Counted from the stretch's first letter, positions 25,887 to 35,446 are shown. The stretch: DNA of 64,000 nt from Mucilaginibacter ginsenosidivorans (GCF_007971025.1 NZ_CP042436.1:4216001-4280000); one strand, 5' to 3'. Translations and numbers: made by a program. Notes: generated from the letters alone by a model not told the origin.

Positions 25887-25890
25887 GGGT

Positions 25891-26598
25891 ATGACCGGTG
25901 AAGAGAAAATAAGACAAGCATTTGAAAATAAGAACTGGCAGGAAATAAAAGTTACCGACTCGTGGCAGATATTCAAGATCATGGCCGAATTTGTCGACGG
26001 TTTCGAGAAACTGGCTAAAATAGGTCCTTGCGTTTCCATATTTGGTTCGGCACGCACACATAACGACAATAAATATTATAAACTGGCCGAAGACACCGCA
26101 CGGTTGCTGACCGAACGCGGCTACGGTGTTATTTCGGGCGGCGGCCCCGGTATTATGGAAGCTGCCAATAAAGGCGCTTACGAAGCCGGAGGCAAGTCAG
26201 TGGGCCTGAATATTGAACTGCCTTTTGAGCAGTTCCACAATAAATATATAGACAGGGATAAACTACTGGAGTTTGATTACTTCTTTATCCGCAAGGTCAT
26301 GTTCATGAAATACTCGCAGGGCTTTATTATCCTGCCCGGCGGATTTGGTACGATGGATGAATCGTTCGAAGCCATAACGCTGATACAAACGGGTAAGATA
26401 GCGCGGTTCCCCATCGTATTTGTCGGTGTCGATTACTGGAGCGGTCTATTCAATTGGGTGAAAGAAAAGATGCTTGAGCAGGAGCATACGATTAGTCCCG
26501 ATGACCTGAACCTTTACCGCGTGGTTGACACCGCAGAAGAGGCCACCGAACACATCTTCCGTTTCTACGATAAATATGTATTGAAACCGAATTTTTAA
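25891..26598 (+). CDS. LOG-family nucleotide-binding protein (TIGR00730)
   Basis: 235 residues from ATG 25891 (the frame also allows a TTG two codons earlier). GGGPGIMEAANKGAYEAGG and PGGFGTMDE are the phosphate-binding and catalytic motifs of the lysine decarboxylase-like/cytokinin-riboside monophosphate phosphoribohydrolase family. Works on nucleotide monophosphates in the cytoplasm. Co-directional with the symporter and signal-peptidase homologue, with 2 bases before the next ATG. Confidence 0.88.
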   Translation: MTGEEKIRQAFENKNWQEIKVTDSWQIFKIMAEFVDGFEKLAKIGPCVSIFGSARTHNDNKYYKLAEDTARLLTERGYGVISGGGPGIMEAANKGAYEAGGKSVGLNIELPFEQFHNKYIDRDKLLEFDYFFIRKVMFMKYSQGFIILPGGFGTMDESFEAITLIQTGKIARFPIVFVGVDYWSGLFNWVKEKMLEQEHTISPDDLNLYRVVDTAEEATEHIFRFYDKYVLKPNF

Positions 26599-26600
26599 AA

Positions 26601-27269
26601 ATGAAGAGAGGCATCATCGTCCTGATCATCATATGTGCTGCCATATTAGGCATGTGGATCACGGCGCGGGTGATGCATATTATCGTTTTTTACCGTATCA
26701 CATCCGCTTCAAACTCACCGGCGATAACCCCGGGGCAAATGGTTACCGCGTCGAGCCTTAAAAAGCCTGCCATAAACGCATTTGTGTGCTTTAAAAGACG
26801 GGGAATGTCATATGTATCGATATTTCGCTGCATTGCAAAACCAGGCGATAGTGTGGAGATACGATATGGTGATGTTTATGTAAACAACCGGAAATTAGAC
26901 GAGCCGTATGTTTGGAACGAATACCGCATTACAAAAAAACAACTGGAAAGCATTAAAGATGATGTAAGCAAATATCAATACCCCGTTTACGATTTCGACG
27001 ATAGCCTTAGAAATATTACCTGTTCGCTCGCTGATATGAAAAAATATCATTTTAAACTGCGGCGATTAACTGTGCCCCGATTCGAGGCCGACTCGGGAAT
27101 GCTTTTGTCTTTCACGAAATCGGGGTATAACCAGGATAATTTCGGCCCGGTCAAAGTGCCTCAAAAATCCTGGTTCGTATTGGGCGACAACAGGCACAAT
27201 GCTTACGATTCCCGGTATCTTGGATTTGTAAAGGAGAATGAGATCATTGCAACGGTGATGGGGAAATAG
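26601..27269 (+). CDS. S26 signal peptidase homologue lacking the usual catalytic lysine
   Basis: 222 residues with one N-terminal membrane helix. The catalytic-serine region reads SASNSPAITPG (aligned with SGSMxPT) and the C-terminal box reads VLGDNRHNAYDSRYLG, both as in type I signal peptidases. In the box normally written YIKRxxGxPGD the sequence is SIFRCIAKPGD, so Phe stands where the general-base Lys should be; another Lys lies four residues further. A 60-residue charged insertion follows. It may be inactive, or use a different base. It starts 2 bases after the LOG gene. Confidence 0.72.
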   Translation: MKRGIIVLIIICAAILGMWITARVMHIIVFYRITSASNSPAITPGQMVTASSLKKPAINAFVCFKRRGMSYVSIFRCIAKPGDSVEIRYGDVYVNNRKLDEPYVWNEYRITKKQLESIKDDVSKYQYPVYDFDDSLRNITCSLADMKKYHFKLRRLTVPRFEADSGMLLSFTKSGYNQDNFGPVKVPQKSWFVLGDNRHNAYDSRYLGFVKENEIIATVMGK

Positions 27270-27375
27270 TAAAATGAAATATTTTATATCATAAAAGCTA
27301 TATTAGGCGCTTTATTTCAAACTAAACTATGCCGTTTAAACATCCTTCAATTTCAGGTGTTTTCTGTCTTTAAAC

Positions 27376-28623
27376 ATGGATCAAACACCTAAGTTAAAAC
27401 GCTCCGCAGCGCTTGGATTTATTTTCGTCACCATTTTCGTGGATATGCTGGGGCTGGGTATTATTATACCGGTGCTTCCAAAACTGCTTGAAACGCTCGG
27501 GCATTTCAGCAATTCCGAAGCGTCTGAATACAACGGATTGCTGACCGGCACTTACGCCTCCATGCAGTTCCTATTCTCGCCATTTATGGGCAACCTGAGC
27601 GACCGTTACGGGCGCCGGCCCATATTACTGGCATCGCTTTTTGGGTTTGGTATAGATTACCTGTTTATGGCCTTTGCCCCTACTTTGGGCTGGCTTTTTG
27701 TCGGGCGTTTTATTGCCGGTCTAACCGGTGCTACAACCTCTACCGCGACGGCCTACATCGCCGATATCAGCGAGGGCGACAAGCGTTCGTCCAATTTTGG
27801 CCTGGTAGGTGCTGCATCAGGATTAGGTTTTATCGTCGGCATTTCAGCAGGAGCACTCCTTGGCGCTATCAATATCAAGTTCCCCTTTATGGCGGCAGCG
27901 GCCCTGGCACTCATCAATGCAGCCTACGGCTATTTCGTTTTGCCCGAATCACTGGATAAAGATCACCGCCGCAAGTTCGAGTTAAAACGGGCCAATCCTG
28001 TGGGAGCTTTAAAAACCATCGGCCGTTATGGATCGTTTGCAGGTCTGCTTGTAGCTTTTACCCTGGTTTATATTGCGCAAAAAGCGGTTGAATATATCCT
28101 TTCATTTTTTGTGTACGAAAAATTCAACTGGCAGCTATACAGCGTGGGCATACTGGGGTTTTTCATCGGTGTGTTACTGGTAGGTATACAGGGTGGCCTC
28201 ATCCGCTGGCTGATACCCAAATTCGGGCTTAAAATGAATATTATTGGCGGGCTTTTATCCTACGCGCTCGGCCTTACCCTGCTCGCTTTTTCCAGCTACG
28301 GATGGCAAGTGTATGTGTACCTTATCCCCTACTGCCTTGGCGGTGTTTCGGGCCCGGCGTTGCAGGGACTGATCAGCAACAAGGTAAGCAAAACCGAACA
28401 GGGCGAACTGCAAGGGATACTGAACAGCATTTCCAGCCTGAGCATCGTCATAGGTCCCCTGCTCATGAGCTATGTATTCAGGTATTTTACGGCCAAAAAC
28501 TCGCTGGTTTATTTCCCCGGCGCGCCTTATATACTTGGGGCCGTTTTAATGCTGATCAGCGTTTGGCTTGCAGCCGTAAATTTCAGGAAAAACCCCTCAA
28601 TCCAGCCCGCTGACGCCGCCTGA
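27376..28623 (+). CDS. MFS transporter, TetA/multidrug-like
   Basis: 415 residues and 12 predicted helices. GNLSDRYGRRP (motif A) between helices 2 and 3, and the start FVDMLGLGIIIPVLP, place it in the drug:H+ antiporter group near TetA. Exports small molecules by proton exchange; substrate unknown. It overlaps the tail of the DUF502 gene by 27 bases (converging). Confidence 0.87.
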   Translation: MDQTPKLKRSAALGFIFVTIFVDMLGLGIIIPVLPKLLETLGHFSNSEASEYNGLLTGTYASMQFLFSPFMGNLSDRYGRRPILLASLFGFGIDYLFMAFAPTLGWLFVGRFIAGLTGATTSTATAYIADISEGDKRSSNFGLVGAASGLGFIVGISAGALLGAINIKFPFMAAAALALINAAYGYFVLPESLDKDHRRKFELKRANPVGALKTIGRYGSFAGLLVAFTLVYIAQKAVEYILSFFVYEKFNWQLYSVGILGFFIGVLLVGIQGGLIRWLIPKFGLKMNIIGGLLSYALGLTLLAFSSYGWQVYVYLIPYCLGGVSGPALQGLISNKVSKTEQGELQGILNSISSLSIVIGPLLMSYVFRYFTAKNSLVYFPGAPYILGAVLMLISVWLAAVNFRKNPSIQPADAA

Positions 28624-29190
28624 GATAACAAACTTCATCATATCAGCGGCGCTTTTGTCAATTGGTTTTACTTTGTCGGAAGAGATGATGATTACCTGCC
28701 CCGCGAAGGAATACGACCAGGGAAAATAAACGGCAACATCGCCGGGTAAACCTAATTTGGAAAGATCTTTCTGCACCAAAAATCCTATCTTCTTAACCCC
28801 GAATTCATTGATCTCGACCAAAACAGGTTCGCTGAATTTCTTTTCTTCGCCTACAAAAGCTTCTGTCAGATCTTTGATGGACGAGTACAGGAATTTAAAA
28901 ATAGGCAGCCGGTTTATCCACCGGTTAAGCCAGCGTTTTATGGGGTCGGTAATTACATTGGTAACCAGTATGCCTGCAATCAATATGATGATGACAACGT
29001 TCAATATACCCAGGCCCGGGATATAAATGGGGCGGCCTTTGGCGTCTGTCAAAAAAAATCCGCTGAGGTTGAGGGCGCTGTCTATCCCGGATACTGCCCA
29101 AAAGATCAGGAAAACCGCGGCGCCTACGGGCACTACGATGATCAGTCCCTTCACGAAGTAATTAAGCAGAGCTCCGAATATCTTTCTCAT
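28597..29190 (-). CDS. DUF502 membrane protein
   Basis: 197 residues: two N-terminal membrane helices (FVKGLIIVVPVGAAVFLIFW and ILNVVIIILIAGILVTNVI) and a soluble part with RWINRLPIFKFLYSSIKDL, VLVEINEFGVKKIGFL and YFPWSYSFAGQVIII, the DUF502 pattern. Homologues in plants (LIKE COV) and bacteria have an unclear membrane role. Converges with the MFS gene, overlapping at the 3' ends. Confidence 0.87.
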   Translation of the reverse strand: MRKIFGALLNYFVKGLIIVVPVGAAVFLIFWAVSGIDSALNLSGFFLTDAKGRPIYIPGLGILNVVIIILIAGILVTNVITDPIKRWLNRWINRLPIFKFLYSSIKDLTEAFVGEEKKFSEPVLVEINEFGVKKIGFLVQKDLSKLGLPGDVAVYFPWSYSFAGQVIIISSDKVKPIDKSAADMMKFVISGGVSGLD

Positions 29191-29294
29191 AGCGGCAGGT
29201 AATTAAGTATAATTTGACTTTATTAAATCAGGATAAAACGTATAACATTCTTTTAGTCGAAAAATCGTTCCTTTTACTTTGTTGGCTTCATCAT

Positions 29295-30257
29295 TTAAAA
29301 GCCCTTTCTATATTGAATCGCTCTTTCATATATAGAATTTATATTCCGCTTGCCCGATGATTTGAACTCTGTACTAACAGTTAATTTCACCCAATTTAAA
29401 TGGACATCGTAAATGAAATCAAAATAGTAGACGATGTTAAGTTCGTCGTTGGAATCATATACTCTATGGCATCGCTTATAACCAAACTCATTAAAAAAAA
29501 TCTGCTCTTTATGCGTAATGTTATCTTGCAAATCAGTTGTTTTACAAACACATTCTATCTCTCCGGCTTCTGTCAAATTGTAGCTGTATTCTATATCAAA
29601 AAGTATTTGAACGCCTTTGTCAACATCAATTACAAAGTTGCCATTACCGCTATCATCCATATCAACAAAATAACCGTGCTCTACAAGTTTTACCACCCGG
29701 TCCTCCTCGTCGTATTTAAAAACACGTTTTTCATAGCAAAATTCTGAGCCATCATCGATAGTTGTACTTAACATGCGGCCAGACTTATCATATTCCTGCC
29801 TACTACCTTGGAATGTAGAATACATATTATTGTCATAGTCGTAATAAAAATTAGCTTCGCTGGAATAGTATAAATTATTTCTATATATTTTCTCAGTGGC
29901 ATGCCTAACAATTCTATTATATGCATCATAAGCAAAAGACGTACCGCCGGAATAAAACTGCTTGTAATAGGCAACCGGTTCTTCTCTGGTTTGCTTTTCG
30001 TGCCCTTTTCTTTTAACGTAAATTCTTCCGCTATTGAAGTCCTTGTGAACTTGAATAAAATCTATTTTGCCGAATTCATTTAATTTAATAAAATATTGAG
30101 CATTAGGCGTCACATATGATTGAATATAGTCTTCACCAGGCCATTCTCGCCATATTTTATATATATAACTGTCAACTGTTCCGTTGCAGGTAAACTCTGG
30201 TCGCTCATAACTATTGAGGAATATAGGTTTCTTAGGGTTGAAGAAAAAGTCCACCAT
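29295..30257 (-). CDS. YD-repeat-like protein of unknown function
   Basis: 320 residues, no signal peptide. Tyr/Asp/Asn-rich repeats such as YDYDNNMYSTF, EYDKSGRMLST, FKYDEEDRVVKLVEH resemble RHS/YD sequence repeats, but there are only a few and no toxin or core domain. The gene is clearly AT-rich compared with its neighbours, which suggests later arrival. It sits between DUF502 and murF-alr on the same strand. It might be an orphan immunity-like or cytoplasmic protein; no function can be assigned. Confidence 0.6.
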   Translation of the reverse strand: MVDFFFNPKKPIFLNSYERPEFTCNGTVDSYIYKIWREWPGEDYIQSYVTPNAQYFIKLNEFGKIDFIQVHKDFNSGRIYVKRKGHEKQTREEPVAYYKQFYSGGTSFAYDAYNRIVRHATEKIYRNNLYYSSEANFYYDYDNNMYSTFQGSRQEYDKSGRMLSTTIDDGSEFCYEKRVFKYDEEDRVVKLVEHGYFVDMDDSGNGNFVIDVDKGVQILFDIEYSYNLTEAGEIECVCKTTDLQDNITHKEQIFFNEFGYKRCHRVYDSNDELNIVYYFDFIYDVHLNWVKLTVSTEFKSSGKRNINSIYERAIQYRKGF

Positions 30258-30285
30258 TTCAGGAATATTTTTAAGACTTAATTTC

Positions 30286-32748
30286 CTATTCGTAAAAATA
30301 CACTCTTTTTACCCGCTGCGAAACATTGGTTAATATTTCATAGGGGATGGTACCTATTTCGCGTGCCAGTTCTTCAATTTTCAATTCGTCGTTAAATACA
30401 ATCACTTCGTCGCCTTCACGCACATCAATGTTGCTCACATCCAGTGTACACATGTCCATGGAAATATTACCAACTGTAGGCGCATATTCGCCATTTACCA
30501 GCATCTTGCCTACCCCGTTGCCAAAGGAGCGCAGGTAGCCGTCGGCGTAACCAATACGTACGGTTGCTATTTTGCCGCCATTTGCCAGCTTCCCATTGCG
30601 ATTATAGCCTATGGTGTCGTTCGCCTGGACTTTTCGTACCTGTGAAACGCTTGTCTTTAGTGTCGCAACAGGTTGCAAACCGTTCGCACCTTCGGGCAGG
30701 GCCGTATCAATCCCATAAAGACCAATACCAAGACGCACCATATCAAATTGTGCCTGCGGCCACCTCGTAATGCCCGACGTGTTGGCAATATGCTTAATGA
30801 ATTTGTAACCCAGCGCCTGTTCAATTTTTTTATAGGCCCACTCGAATGTCCTGATCTGCTTCTTTGTGAATTCGTCGTGCTCTTCAGCATCGCTGGCTAC
30901 CAGGTGCGAGAATACAGATTGTACCCATATGTATTTGTTCTCCTCGAGCAGGTCGCAAAGTATATCGACATCATGCTCCTCGAAACCAAGCCGGTGCATA
31001 CCGGTATCGATCTTGATATGGACAGGGAAATTGCTGAGGCCGCTCGTTTGGGCATATTTGACAAATTCGTCCAATAGTCCAAAGCTGAATATTTCCGGTT
31101 CCAGTTTATTTTCGACCAGTTTATCAAAAGCCGAGGCCTCGGGGTTAAGTACCATTATCGGCAGGGTAATTCCACCTGCGCGCAGCGCCACGCCCTCGTC
31201 GATATAGGCTACCGCTAGATAGTCGACCTTATTATACTGCAACATGTTCGCCACTTCAAACGTGCCGCTGCCATAGGAAAAGGCCTTTACCATAGCCATC
31301 ACTTTTACGCCCGGCTTCAGTTTTGCGCGGTAAAAGTTCAGGTTGTTCAGCAGGGCATTCAGGCTTATCTCCAGCACCGTCTCGTGAGCCTTCAGCGCCA
31401 GCGCCTGGCTCACACGTTCAAACTCAAAACTGCGCGAACCTTTGATCAGGATGGTCTCATTATCAAGCTTAAGCTCCTTCAGCCGCTGAAGTAAGGTGTT
31501 GGTGTCCTTGTAAAAATATTTTTCCGGTACGGTAAAGCTATCCCTGTATTTATCCAAAGCTTCGCCGACACCGATAAACTTGTTGATGCCCTTCGTTTCG
31601 ATCATGTCTGCAACCTGGCTGTACAATATATCATCCTGCAAACCCGACTGGTATATATCCGACAATATTAATGTTCTTTTCGGGTGCTGGTTCTGCTGGT
31701 TCAAAAAATTCAGCGCTATCTCCAGCGATTGCACATCCGAGTTATAGGTATCGTCAATCACCGAACAGTTATTGATACCGTTCTTCAGTTCCAGCCGCAT
31801 ACTAACCTGGTTCAGGCGCTCTATCCTGTCATCGGCCGCAGCGGGGCTATAGCCCATTGCAAGCATGGTGGCCCAGCAAACTATGGCATTCTCCACCGAC
31901 GCCTCATCCATAAACGGAATCAGGCATTCTATCTCTTTCTCTTTATAAATCGCCCTCAGGTAGAAATTGCGCCGGATGACGGTTTCGGTAAAAACGTACA
32001 GATCCGCCTGTTTGAACCTCGTACTCCAGGTAAACCTTTCTTTTACCGGTATATCTTTTTCGTATCCGACCAATTGATCATAATTGTGAATCAGCAGCCG
32101 GGCGTGTTTGAAAAGTTTCAGCTTTTCGAGCACTTTCTGCCGCCTGCTTTCGAATCCTTCGTCGTGGGCCGGCCCGATATGTGTCAAAACACCAATTGAA
32201 GGTTTTATGATCGCCTCCAGCTTATCCATTTCATTCACGGTAGATATACCGGCCTCAAAAATACCGAGTTCATCCTTGTCGTTTATCTGCCATACCGAAA
32301 GCGGTACACCTATCTGCGAGTTATAGCTTTTGGGGTTTCTTACTGTATTTTTATCCGGGGTAAGTAACTGGTATAGCCATTCCTTCACTATGGTTTTACC
32401 ATTGCTGCCTGTTATGCCTATCACTTCCAGCTTAAAACGGCTGCGGTGATAAGCCGCCAGTTTTTGCAGTGCGCCCAGCACATCGCCTACTAACAGGAAG
32501 TTAGCTTCCGGCATTTTTATTTCGGTTTGATGCGTCACCACAAAATTACGCACACCTGCTGCATAGGCCTCGGCAATAAATTCGTGCCCGTTGCGGCGCC
32601 CGCTTAAAGCAAAGAACAACCCTTCGGCGGCATTGGTTATCCGGCGGCTGTCCGTAAGCAATACGCTTATGGTATTTTCCTTTACAATTGTGCCGCCGGC
32701 GCCTATAATATCTTTAACTGCTGTTACCGGGTAGTGATTGCTTAGCAT
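30286..32748 (-). CDS. Bifunctional MurF ligase / alanine racemase
   Basis: 820 residues: an N-terminal MurF half (about 1-450, ATP loop GITGSNGKTIVKEW near 113, and EAGISTVNEMD) that adds D-Ala-D-Ala to the peptidoglycan precursor, and a C-terminal alanine racemase half (about 455-820) with PLP Lys in MAMVKAFSYGSG and the catalytic RIGYADGYLR region. The fusion, which makes D-alanine next to its use, is common in Bacteroidota. Full length and both active sites are intact. RecX is divergent upstream. Confidence 0.93.
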   Translation of the reverse strand: MLSNHYPVTAVKDIIGAGGTIVKENTISVLLTDSRRITNAAEGLFFALSGRRNGHEFIAEAYAAGVRNFVVTHQTEIKMPEANFLLVGDVLGALQKLAAYHRSRFKLEVIGITGSNGKTIVKEWLYQLLTPDKNTVRNPKSYNSQIGVPLSVWQINDKDELGIFEAGISTVNEMDKLEAIIKPSIGVLTHIGPAHDEGFESRRQKVLEKLKLFKHARLLIHNYDQLVGYEKDIPVKERFTWSTRFKQADLYVFTETVIRRNFYLRAIYKEKEIECLIPFMDEASVENAIVCWATMLAMGYSPAAADDRIERLNQVSMRLELKNGINNCSVIDDTYNSDVQSLEIALNFLNQQNQHPKRTLILSDIYQSGLQDDILYSQVADMIETKGINKFIGVGEALDKYRDSFTVPEKYFYKDTNTLLQRLKELKLDNETILIKGSRSFEFERVSQALALKAHETVLEISLNALLNNLNFYRAKLKPGVKVMAMVKAFSYGSGTFEVANMLQYNKVDYLAVAYIDEGVALRAGGITLPIMVLNPEASAFDKLVENKLEPEIFSFGLLDEFVKYAQTSGLSNFPVHIKIDTGMHRLGFEEHDVDILCDLLEENKYIWVQSVFSHLVASDAEEHDEFTKKQIRTFEWAYKKIEQALGYKFIKHIANTSGITRWPQAQFDMVRLGIGLYGIDTALPEGANGLQPVATLKTSVSQVRKVQANDTIGYNRNGKLANGGKIATVRIGYADGYLRSFGNGVGKMLVNGEYAPTVGNISMDMCTLDVSNIDVREGDEVIVFNDELKIEELAREIGTIPYEILTNVSQRVKRVYFYE

Positions 32749-32806
32749 GCTACGAATTTGCTTATATTTCTGCCAATAGAAGAATTTTTAACGAATTTTG
32801 GTTTTG

Positions 32807-33289
32807 ATGGACCAACCCAAACCCAACAAAATAACCGACGAAAAAGTTGGCCTGGCAAAGGCCGAAAATTACTGCGCCTACCAGGAGCGCTCGCAGCAGG
32901 AAGTGCGGGATAAATTGTACGAATGGGGGCTTTACCCAAACCAGGTTGAACATATTATCACCCGTTTGATAGAAAGTAATTTCCTGAACGAGGCCCGGTT
33001 TGCAGTAGCCTATGCTACCGGTAAGTTCAGGCAAAAAGGTTGGGGAAAGATCAAAATAAAACAAGGTTTAAAACTAAAAAGGGTTTCGGAGCCTTTGATA
33101 AAAAAAGCACTTAACAGTATCGACGGCGATGAGTATTTGAAGACGCTGGGGTCTATCATCGAAAAAAAATTGCCGTTGATAAAAGAAAAAGAACCTTATA
33201 AGCGCCGTTATAAGTTGCAGCAGTATGCCATGAGCCGGGGATATGAAGGCGACCTTGTGTCGGACGTTCTGAAAGACAATGAATTATAG
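32807..33289 (+). CDS. recX: RecX family regulator of RecA
   Basis: 160 residues from ATG 32807. Three-helix RecX repeats: ALAKAENYCAYQERSQQEVRDKL-type start, VEHIITRLIESNFLNEARFAVAY and KRVSEPLIKKALNSIDGDEY. RecX binds RecA filaments and limits recombination. A window-wide note: recR is also present at 23603. Confidence 0.88.
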   Translation: MDQPKPNKITDEKVGLAKAENYCAYQERSQQEVRDKLYEWGLYPNQVEHIITRLIESNFLNEARFAVAYATGKFRQKGWGKIKIKQGLKLKRVSEPLIKKALNSIDGDEYLKTLGSIIEKKLPLIKEKEPYKRRYKLQQYAMSRGYEGDLVSDVLKDNEL

Positions 33290-33317
33290 GTTTTTTCAAA
33301 AAAATTAATTCTTGTGC

Positions 33318-33347
33318 TTGCAGAATAGCCATTTCTCTCTATATTTG
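33318..33347 (+). promoter_or_regulatory. Bacteroidota-type promoter for the tRNA pair
   Basis: TTG at 33318-33320, a gap of exactly 19 bases, then TATATTTG at 33340-33347, matching the TTG-N19-TAnnTTTG consensus of the primary sigma factor of this phylum. The first tRNA begins 35 bases downstream. Confidence 0.8.
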
Positions 33348-33381
33348 CACTCCGCAAGCGCAAAAGTAGTTTAGCGAATAT

Positions 33382-33457
<76 letters not shown>

Positions 33458-33506
33458 CAATCCCTTCCACCAAAAAGAAGGGATTTGTTTTTAAAAGTAA
33501 CCCCAT

Positions 33507-33591
33507 GCTCAGATGGTGGAACTGGTAGACACGCAGGACTTAAAATCCTGTTCCCGTTAAAGGAGTGCGGGTTCGATTCCCGCTCTGAGTA
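33507..33591 (+). tRNA. tRNA-Leu (TAA)
   Basis: An 85-base class II tRNA: acceptor GCTCAGA/TCTGAGT, anticodon stem CAGGA/TCCTG with loop CTTAAAA (anticodon TAA), long variable arm (about TTCCCGTTAAAGGAGT) and T arm GGTTCGATTCC. CCA is not encoded. Co-transcribed with tRNA-Gly; a terminator hairpin follows at once. Confidence 0.95.
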
Positions 33592-33593
33592 CA

Positions 33594-33620
33594 AAAGCCC
33601 CGATAAGGGGCTTTATTATT
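33594..33620 (+). terminator. Terminator after the tRNA pair
   Basis: AAAGCCCC-GATAA-GGGGCTTT hairpin followed by ATTATTTT. Confidence 0.85.
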
Positions 33621-33631
33621 TTAAAAACATT

Positions 33632-33663
33632 TTAGTTGAGTTGTTTAAGTTGAATACTTGAAC
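33632..33663. repeat. Degenerate 8-base words after the tRNAs
   Basis: GTTGAGTT, GTTTAAGT, TGAATACT, TGAACC: four weak 8-base units of the TTGTTGAA family. Less regular than the others; could be chance in AT-rich DNA. Confidence 0.3.
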
Positions 33664-33722
33664 CATTTTAGAATGAAGTTGAAAATTGCGACCAATTTGG
33701 AGCAACCCTTTATTTGCAACAG

Positions 33723-34172
33723 TTACTTCAAATCTCCTAATACTTTTTGGTCATAGTTATAACCTACTTCATTTGGAAATTTTCCATTTAGATCTGGAAA
33801 AATAAGTTGTAAATATTCATAATTGCGATTCTCGTAAAATTTTACTGAAGTGAGGGCATACTCCGCAATGGCCGAATTTTTCAAGCTGATAAAGTAAACA
33901 GCAAACCGATCGCTCAAGTTTTGAATCTTCCTATTCAACGGCACTTGGCTGAATTTGAATTTGCTTACGTAGTTTTCAATCAATTCTCCAGATAAATTTG
34001 GCCCAAGTCCTGAGATAAAAAGTTCTGGTATTTTAAAATTTTTAAATATGCCGGTTGAATATGCAAAAGGAGTAAAATCAATTTCTTCAAGTACAGCTGT
34101 TGTATGATATCCATTATTTTTAATATTGTTAAAAACATTATTAAAATAATCTTCTTTCCTTTTATCGTCCAC
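33723..34172 (-). CDS. DUF4262 protein
   Basis: 149 residues with FTPFAYSTGIFKNFKIPELFISGLG and LQLIFPDLNGKFPNEVGYNYDQ, the pattern of DUF4262, a family of soluble proteins of unknown function frequently found in accessory regions. AT-rich. It is followed only by the tRNA-Leu end, and lies in a small AT-rich pocket next to a tRNA, a common landing place for acquired DNA. Confidence 0.72.
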   Translation of the reverse strand: MDDKRKEDYFNNVFNNIKNNGYHTTAVLEEIDFTPFAYSTGIFKNFKIPELFISGLGPNLSGELIENYVSKFKFSQVPLNRKIQNLSDRFAVYFISLKNSAIAEYALTSVKFYENRNYEYLQLIFPDLNGKFPNEVGYNYDQKVLGDLK

Positions 34173-34555
34173 TGTATTTATGATAAAGTAAACCTGACAC
34201 CACCAAAGCTTTGCGACTTAGCAAACCTTCTAAAAAACTGAAAAGCAAATATTGATTTTAACCAGACGACCCGATTAAGTCAATAATAGTAATGCTTTTA
34301 AATCTTCATAAAAATGTTTAGATATTCTTCCCATCGCCTTACACATTTTATGCGATTAAACGTGCAAAAAGCTCTATCTCCTCTAAAAAATGTTCCGAAA
34401 GTTGTATCTTTAAGCGTACAAAGCCTGGTATAAAAATACCGGCTTTGTTGTTATATTCAATCAGGTTTTATGATACCATTTTAGTGGTTCATTATAAAGT
34501 CTTACGAATGCCTGATTGAAGTTTATAAGATCAGTTTTGGGTCGGGAGGTTTTTC
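34173..34555. other. 383-base AT-rich gap
   Basis: Between two minus-strand genes; AT-rich with no open frame. It holds one clear hairpin at 34420-34446 (given separately). No promoter or RNA gene recognised. Confidence 0.4.
34420..34446. other. Hairpin with repeated sequence (copy A)
   Basis: AAAGCC-T-GGTAT, AAAA, ATACC-GGCTTT, about 110 bases downstream of the winged helix gene. Nearly the same core CCTGGTATAAAAATACC followed by GCTTT and GTTGTT occurs at 37799-37828. On the plus strand it looks like a terminator with a poor T-run. Confidence 0.5.
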
Positions 34556-35446
34556 TTAAACACTAATTTCAAGCTTATATCCCTTGCCGCGAATAACAAC
34601 AATTTTGATATTCGGATCAATTTCCAGCTTTTTTCTAAGCTTTGATATAAACATGTCCAAACTTCGTCCCACAATAACACCTTCATCCTCCCATATCTCC
34701 TTTTGCAGCCGGCTTCTCTCTATAATTTCGTTAGGAGATAATGCGAAAATGCGCAACAGGCGCGTTTCTGTTCCGGTAAGGTCTATGGTTGTTTTATTGA
34801 TTACCAGTTGCCTGTTACGTGTATCAAATAGCACCGTGCCAAAAGTGAATGTCCCGGTAACCTGACCTTTAGATGAGGCGCTCTGTTGTTTAACAGGTTT
34901 TAAAAAAATGAGACCGACAAATGCTAAAAATGCCATACTGCCCAGCAGATATCCGGTTTTAGCAGTATTTATGCCCGCCGGTTTGAATTTGATATCGATC
35001 GTATAAGCTGCTTTTGGTTGTTTTCTTCCTCTGCATGCTATAATATCATTCTTTTTGTTTTTCGACATGGCAAAGCCATAGGTTACACCGGATGTGCCGT
35101 TGTTCAGGACATTAACAACATAATCGCTTGCGAGCGGGTCCCGGGCTAACACACGCCTGGTAGTACTTACCAGTGAATCCGGCAGAAAAGTCAGGTCCTT
35201 TTCGAACATAAGCCGGTATTCATTTTCGGCGATCTTTTTTACCGGAAGCACCCTTGAGGTATGGTCGCCCGATTGTGAAAGCAGTTCATCCCCAACCTTA
35301 CGTAGCAATACTTCCCTCCGGGCCATATCAAAATCGTCATTTCCTCCTATGTATAAAGCTACACAAGTCATGGAGATAGACAGGAGTATTATCAATCCTA
35401 AAAGATACCTGCGTTTCCGGGAGAGGAGTTTTAGGCGATCAACCAT
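34556..35446 (-). CDS. Membrane-bound winged helix (OmpR/PhoB-type) regulator
   Basis: 296 residues. N-terminal membrane helix (YLLGLIILLSISMTCVALYIG), a periplasmic-side domain of about 120 residues, a second helix (YLLGSMAFLAFVGLIFL, about 163-179) and a C-terminal OmpR-type winged helix (about 200-296: LTGTETRLLRIFALSPNEI, WEDEGVIVGRSLDMFISKLRKKL, IKIVVIRGKGYKLE). This CadC/ToxR-like layout, with two membrane segments, lets an envelope signal act on DNA directly. Next to it, divergent, is the Asp-box protein at 35549. Confidence 0.85.
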   Translation of the reverse strand: MVDRLKLLSRKRRYLLGLIILLSISMTCVALYIGGNDDFDMARREVLLRKVGDELLSQSGDHTSRVLPVKKIAENEYRLMFEKDLTFLPDSLVSTTRRVLARDPLASDYVVNVLNNGTSGVTYGFAMSKNKKNDIIACRGRKQPKAAYTIDIKFKPAGINTAKTGYLLGSMAFLAFVGLIFLKPVKQQSASSKGQVTGTFTFGTVLFDTRNRQLVINKTTIDLTGTETRLLRIFALSPNEIIERSRLQKEIWEDEGVIVGRSLDMFISKLRKKLEIDPNIKIVVIRGKGYKLEISV

